This document shows, one piece after another, positions 9,201-13,573 of a stretch of DNA of 13,573 nt. The notes beneath the pieces are model-generated. The model made no database searches and was not told where the DNA came from. It saw only the letters and a list, made by a program, of their open reading frames with translations. The stretch is taken from positions 1 through 13,573 of the forward strand of contig JAAMXP010000426.1 in the NCBI GenBank assembly GCA_019693395.1, in the 5' to 3' direction. The stretch's first letter is position 1, and each line of letters begins with the position of its first letter. The translations under genes and the position numbers were made by a program. The stretch is from Ettlia oleoabundans (Eukaryota; Chlorophyta; Chlorophyceae; Chlamydomonadales).

Positions 9201-11852
9201 AGCTAGCTGCCGAACTTAAGCTCAAGGGCGAGGCTCTTGAGAAGCTGGACAAGGAGCACTGTGCCAACCTGCTCAAGTGAGAAAGGGTTTCCGTGCCTGT
9301 GCCTCAAGGTGCAAGGCAGTGCCTGGGCAACATGCACATCAAAACCATCATGTTACCGCACTTAACATGACATGAGCAAAGTGCGTCTGCCTGATACTGC
9401 GGCTCTTCTAGTGCCACTTGCCCCCTGCAGGCTGGACAACCTTAATGAGAGCCTGCACAAGAGCCAGGACAAGCTGGCAGGCGTGGAGGCCCAGTGCACG
9501 CAGCTCAACAAGGCGCTGAACGTGAGTTGATTGTTGCTTGGTTTGGGACAGCCGCACCATCAAGGGTTTGCGTTACAGCCCATTGTTCTGATTCTGGGTG
9601 CTGCTGACCATGTTGGTGCTGCTGCGCCTGCTTGGATGTCTCCATACAGAGCAAGGAGCAGCAGCTGGCTGAGCGAGATGTTGAGCTGGCGCGGGCGGCG
9701 GAGCGCATTGAGACACTGGAGGTGGACCTCACACAGAAGACAAACATGCTCAAGGGCATCTCACAGGTGCTGCACAGATGAGGATGCGCAGGTCCTAGCA
9801 AGACCCGTTCCTGAAATGTCGCAGGGGAGGTGCATGCATCACAGAGGACAGTTAAGGCTTGCCTAAACACTGCCGCTTGCCCTGTTCTGTCTCGCAGGTG
9901 GCAGCACACGTGGCAGGCAGTGGGGGTGAGACAGCAGCCCCCCCAGTTGGGCCCACCCAGACCCAGGGTGATGGCAGGGGCAGGGCGGCAGCTGGTAAGC
10001 CTTGCTAGGTGGCTGCTTTGCAATGCTGGAAAAGGGCTGCATATTGTGCATGTGAACAGGCACACTGTCATGTGGGGCTGGAGCTTGACAGAGCTTGCCC
10101 TAAGTGTTGTGCAGGTGGCACTGCCTACCGTGGTGGAGGAGCAGCAGCTGCCGGGCGCCAGGTGAAGAAGGTATCCATCCGGGTAAGCCTCTTCTACTTA
10201 ATTGCACAGCTTTTAGTGCTCTGCTGGAGCAGCCGCTGGTACATGGGACAGAATTAAACCAACGACTTGCGTGACACACTCTCCAGCATATGCGCTGACT
10301 TTCCAATAAACAGCATAGCTTCAACAGCATACCCCGGTTCGCCTGGCTCTCAGCAAAACTCCCACACCTGCCAATCCCTGTAGGAGCCTGCTGATCTGGC
10401 TGCCACTAGCGAGGATGAGGAGTCCAGTGGAGAGGAAGAGGAGGAGGCCAATCCGCACCAGGCTTTGGTGCCTGCTGGCGGCAAGCGGTGGGGAAAAGTT
10501 GCCACGGTTCCCTCGAAAGCCCAGTGTTGCCTCTGGTTGTTTGGTTACTGATTGGTGCATGGGAGCAAGGTGCAGTGTGGCCAGCCATGTTTTGATCCCT
10601 CTATTTGTCCACTTCCACCCTGGTTGGCGTGCAGGCAGCCGGAGCGCCGCTCAGGACGCGGCGCCAGCCAGCGGCAGGCTGCGCCTCGTGCAGCCTCCCA
10701 GCTGCAGCCCCAAGCGCAGCCGGCCTCTCGCCCCATCATTACTGAGGTGGACAGCGGGGACGAGGGCGAGGACCAGGAGCAGCAGGCAGCACCAGAGCGC
10801 CAGCCACCTGGGCACCACATGCGCAAAGCAGCGGTGGCGGCGCCTGCTCCTGCGGCTGAGGAGAACGAGGAGGATGAGGACGACCGACAGGTGCTGGCAG
10901 CGTCTTGCCTGTTCAGTTAAGATGTTTGCTGTCTCGGCTTTAGGGCCGTTATCAAATCAACTAAGGAGCGCACACCCTTTGCTTCAAAATAGCTGCCCAC
11001 CTGTCTTATTGCCTGCTTGAAGACCCGAGGGCGCAAGCGCAGCGGGCGCTCTATGTCGAGCAAGCAGGCAGCCTCCAAGAAGCCGCGTGGTGGCTCCACT
11101 CTGAGCAACATGCGTGGGCTGTTCAGCATGCAGGTGAGCAGGGCTCAAAGCGGTCATCTTCCGAATAGCAATTGCGTGTTTTATGCCTGTTATTTGCATG
11201 AAATGATATTTAAGCATGGACAGCTTTCAACTGATTCATACCATCTGTGTGTTGTGCGTACCTGCTTCAGACGGCCAGCCAGAACGTGAGCGCTGATGCC
11301 AACACCAAGGGGGCCCGCAGGAGCGGCAAAGCCACCGCCACTTCGGGTGGGCACGTCCTTGCAATGCAATCTAGTGGATGGATTGGGTGCTCGTTTTTTT
11401 CCTCAACTGCATCACAGACCATGACGTGCCTGCAATATATATTGTTGACATTCACAACCTTTTTATCGGTTGTGCTTTTTATCCAGGTGCACGCAAGCAG
11501 ATGGGTGGTGGGGCCGCAGCGGCCGCCAAGAGCAAGAAGAAGCCGGCAGCAGTCAACGCAGCCATGAACGTGAGGTTAGGGCTGTGCAGGCAGCCCTCCT
11601 GCTCCGACCCACTGGGATGGCCAAGAGTTTCAATTGGTGGTGCCTTACCCTCCTAGAAATAGCACAAATAGATGCTGACGCCACTTTTACCACTAAGCAA
11701 TTAGCAGAGGAGCAACGAAGCCTGGCAGCATTTGAACCATCATTTACAAACCCATCCACCCACCCAGTTGACTGCAGCTGTTTGGCAACGAAATCTTTGG
11801 CGCATTTGGGGGCTACGGTGGCGGCTACGGCTTTGAAGACGTAAGCCCTTGA
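6235..11852 (+). CDS. Long coiled-coil protein, possible ZYP1/SYCP1-like synaptonemal complex protein
   Basis: Twenty-one exons: 6235-6478, 6603-6913, 7108-7287, 7421-7516, 7702-7818, 8008-8103, 8233-8367, 8451-8552, 8680-8721, 8856-9068, 9182-9276, 9431-9521, 9650-9766, 9898-9994, 10115-10182, 10384-10487, 10635-10890, 11023-11133, 11271-11346, 11487-11569 and 11778-11852. They total 2709 nt, in frame, 902 residues. The start has a good context (aaccATGGcg). Residues ~30-613 are Ala/Glu/Gln/Leu-rich coiled coil with no catalytic domain. Then come a Gly/Ala/Pro linker, acidic patches (SGEEEEEAN, EVDSGDEGEDQ, ENEEDEDD), basic patches (TRGRKRSGR, KKPRGG, KSKKKP) and a Gly/Tyr end, FGGYGGGYGFEDVSP. 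No membrane segment was seen. Length (plant ZYP1 is roughly 870), a central coiled coil, a basic tail and an LF-containing motif after KKPRGG resemble ZYP1, which zips meiotic chromosome axes. This is layout resemblance, so a golgin, kinetochore or nuclear-filament protein is possible. Exon 8 and 9 ends are uncertain. Confidence refers to the gene, not the ZYP1 identity. Confidence 0.82.
8553..8679 (+). other. Probable GC-AG intron 8 of the coiled-coil gene
   Basis: To keep coiled-coil residues (ASADELR followed by LKKKNAELEATKEQ) the exon must end in phase 0 at CGG 8552, and the only fitting donor is gcctgc. The nearby GT donors (at 8585 and 8587) are in other phases; one yields an open frame with a non-helical Arg/Ser/Pro peptide, the other meets a stop. 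The donor deviates from the GC-donor consensus, so this is a moderate call. Confidence 0.5.
8722..8855 (+). other. Probable GC-AG intron 9 of the coiled-coil gene
   Basis: The exon ends GAGCAG and the intron begins gccagt, one base from a consensus GT donor, ending at ccgcag 8855. A GT-AG alternative exists: donor gtggca at 8726 with an acceptor a few codons inside the next exon at about 8879, which also keeps the coiled-coil frame. Transcript data are needed to choose. Confidence 0.45.
11744..11748 (-). terminator. Candidate polyadenylation signal (TGTAA) for the helicase gene
   Basis: The plus strand reads catttacaaa, so the minus strand carries TGTAA. It is the first minus-strand TGTAA downstream of the helicase stop codon (12182-12180), about 430 nt away, and lies inside the last intron (11570-11777) of the opposing coiled-coil gene. 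An alternative non-TGTAA signal closer to the stop is possible. Confidence 0.35.
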
Positions 11853-12179
11853 GCAAGCTTGCAGCAAGCAGGCGCAGCGGCAGGCTAGCCAGTGAGGCAC
11901 TGGTGGCAGTGAGCTGTAGTGCAGAAGGCACAGGGCTGGATCAGTGCATGCACAGGCGTCATGTATCCAACTGTGGGGGGTGTCTGGGGATCAGGACTCG
12001 TGATTTGTATGATCTGTTTGTGCCTTTGCCTTTTCAGAGAAGCTGGGAAAGTCATGCATGATTTATGAATATGCATGCAATGAATATAAATGTTGGTAGG
12101 GTAACAAAACTGGCACAGTTCGCAAGCTCACAAAGGTAACTACTGGTACAAAGGAATAATTTGTAAGCCTGAGTTTAAC
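11853..12179. other. 3' UTR of the coiled-coil gene and convergent spacer
   Basis: Between the two convergent stop codons there are 327 bases without a recognised independent gene. It contains a strong acceptor at about 12036 (see findings), two TGCATGCA palindromes (11945, 12072), a CATGCATG at 12053 and the plus-strand TGTAA at 12162. The region from about 12050 to 12170 is notably AT-rich, as expected for a 3' UTR. Confidence 0.6.
12162..12166 (+). terminator. Probable polyadenylation signal (TGTAA) of the coiled-coil gene
   Basis: The sequence aatttgtaagcc carries TGTAA about 310 bases after the stop codon at 11852, the first plus-strand TGTAA downstream. It lies only 14 bases before the stop codon of the opposing helicase gene, so cleavage 10-20 nt further on would fall at or within that coding region. 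Confidence 0.6.
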
Positions 12180-13413
12180 TCACTGCCTGCCGCGGCCATG
12201 CCCACCACGTCCGCCATCGTGCCTGCCACCACGGCCCCCTCTGCCGCCACCAAAGCGACCCCTGCCTCCGCGTCCTGCATTTGCCTGGGCCGCACCTGCC
12301 AGCGGCTGCCCATTGTGATTGCGTTTCACACCCTGTACCTGAGCAGGCAAATGGACACTGAAGCTGCCTTGCTGGGGCTGCACCTGCTGGTGGTTGCCCC
12401 TGCCAGCCCCTCGCCCGCCACGCCCTCCTTGCTGCTGGCACTGCTGCTGCTGCTGCTGGGGGTGCACGTCGCCACCAAAACCACCTGCCTGGGTGCGCTG
12501 TGATGGCGGTTGATAAAGCTGCTGGCCGCCCCGCCCCCGCCCGCCTGCCAAGCCCGCAGGCTGCCTGCTGCCCCTGCCGTTTGTATACGTGCCACGACCG
12601 GCAGTAAACCTACCGCCCCGGCCGCCTAGGCCAGGTGGCGGGGGCCCAGGCACGCTGGCAAACCGCCCCCGACCTGTGCCAAAGCTGTGCCCACCGCTGC
12701 CGCGGCCTCCTCCAGACGCAAAGCCGCCGCCACCAAAACCATTCATCCTGGCCGCCGCTCCAGGCGGTGCAAAAGAGGTGCCTAGCAGCACATCTCCCCG
12801 CAAGGCTGCCTCACTCTCACACAAGAACAGCTGCGCAGCGGTTGCCAGCGCGCCTTCCAGCTGTGCTGGCAGCGGCGTGTGTGGGTGGCGCACCCGCGCC
12901 GAGAAGGCCTCAGCCAGGCGTAAGCGCAGGCAAACAAGCGGGGCCAGGGCTGCCACAGGTATCTCAAACTTGAGCCAGCGATCCACCACCAGCAAAGCAG
13001 TGGAGGCCTCTAAATGGCCTGCTGGGCATTGAGGTGGGGACGCTCAGGCGGATAAGGGTACAAGGCACGGGTAATGTGGAGCATAAAGTTCTGCATCCTT
13101 TGTTTGGAACAAAAACGTTCTGAATGTCCCTTGCCTGCTGCTGCACATATACCTGCAACTTGTCCAGCAGCGCCAGTGTCCCTAGACCCAGCCCTAAAAT
13201 GACGGCAGCAGCACAACCCCACGCGGTACCCACCTGAGGGTCCTGGCAGGCCACTGCCGCCGGCATCATTGAGCTGCACCCCCTCCATAGCGCTTGACAC
13301 ACCCTCCTCATCCCCCTCGCCGCATGCTGTGCCCGCTGGGCCACTTGCAATGTACACATGCGCAGCCACCAGCAGCAGGGGATGTGGGTGCATCGCCGTG
13401 CAGCTCTTCATGT
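12180..13413 (-). CDS. DExH-box RNA helicase, C-terminal part with RGG/poly-Gln tail (partial)
   Basis: Two exons are recognised: 13413-13234 and 13009-12180 (stop TGA), joined G|AG to give Glu; about 335 residues. The first carries SCTAMHPHPLLLVAAHVYIA, matching the end of the OB-fold of DExH/RHA-type helicases (family form close to 'T.VSPLALLLFGG'), then a Gly/Glu-rich insertion. The second continues ALLVVDRWLKFEIPVAAL, the family's 'VDGWI.F..P' strand, and a helix PLVCLRLRLAEAFSARVRHP typical of this C-terminus. From about MNGFGGGG the remaining ~185 residues are low-complexity Gly/Arg (GRG, RGGRGG), Asn and Gln, with six CAG codons in a row, ending GRGHGRGRQ. Such tails bind RNA and favour condensates. 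DHX9, DHX36, DHX57 and YTHDC2 groups share this C-terminus, so the subgroup is undecided. Motor domains lie to the right of the window. Exons upstream of 13413 could not be placed; a stretch ending ctgcag at about 13489 does not give a matching phase. Confidence 0.8.
12441..12458 (-). repeat. CAG/CTG trinucleotide run coding for poly-Gln
   Basis: Six CTG units on the plus strand are CAG on the coding strand. With neighbouring CAG/CAA codons they encode QQQQQQ-C-QQQ in the RGG tail of the helicase. Such runs are prone to length change. Confidence 0.85.
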
Positions 13414-13573
13414 CTGCAGCGGGTTGTGTGGGCAGAGGGCACTGCCCGCTCTCAAGGCTGCAATGATCAAGTCTACAAATCCACACCTGCAGCCTGCCGG
13501 CCACCGTCTCATTAATCTCTCTGTTCGTCGCCGTGCCCCTGCCCCTGCAACACACTGCATTGCTGCCCTCCTT

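Noticed and set aside
13010..13555. Continuous minus-strand frame of 181 codons, and the frame with GLGTLALLDKLQVYVQQQ
   Set aside because: The part from 13233 to 13010 has a good donor at its start, a pyrimidine-rich AG acceptor at its end and AT-rich stretches; splicing it out joins two helicase segments in matching phase.

Overview
The window looks like nuclear DNA from a green alga (Chlorophyta). It is moderately GC-rich. Genes are cut into many short exons with GT-AG introns of about 100-360 nt whose acceptors usually read GCAG, and TGTAA, the usual chlorophyte polyadenylation signal, lies downstream of two of the genes. No bacterial operon, ribosome-binding site, RNA gene, CRISPR array or intact mobile element was seen. 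All gene models were joined by eye from splice sites, reading phase and family resemblance; there is no transcript evidence. The species cannot be named from this sequence.

Layout. 1-1010: no gene recognised; a degenerate repeat and a G-rich tract, then the leader of the first gene. 1011-4345 (+): a cation diffusion facilitator of the Zn/MTP1 type, eight exons, about 550 residues, with a very long His-rich loop. 4346-4937: its 3' UTR and the convergent intergenic space. 5991-4938 (-): a plastid-type thioredoxin, closest to the y type, whose splice sites and active site are still readable but whose frame is broken in three places; most likely a recent pseudogene. 5992-6234: a 243-bp head-to-head spacer. 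6235-11852 (+): a 21-exon gene for a protein of about 902 residues, two thirds coiled coil with an acidic/basic tail. It resembles ZYP1/SYCP1-type synaptonemal complex transverse-filament proteins in layout, but that identity is tentative. 13413-12180 (-): the last two recognisable exons of a DExH-box RNA helicase with a Gly/Arg-rich (RGG) and poly-Gln tail; the rest of the gene lies beyond the right edge.

The genes do not form a pathway: vacuolar/secretory metal transport, plastid redox, probable chromosome structure and RNA metabolism are simply neighbours. The most interesting points are the broken thioredoxin with a 16-nt exon carrying half of its active site, probable GC-AG introns (one very well supported), an alternative last exon of the coiled-coil gene, tail-to-tail transcripts that may overlap, and a strong excess of the palindrome TGCATGCA in non-coding DNA.
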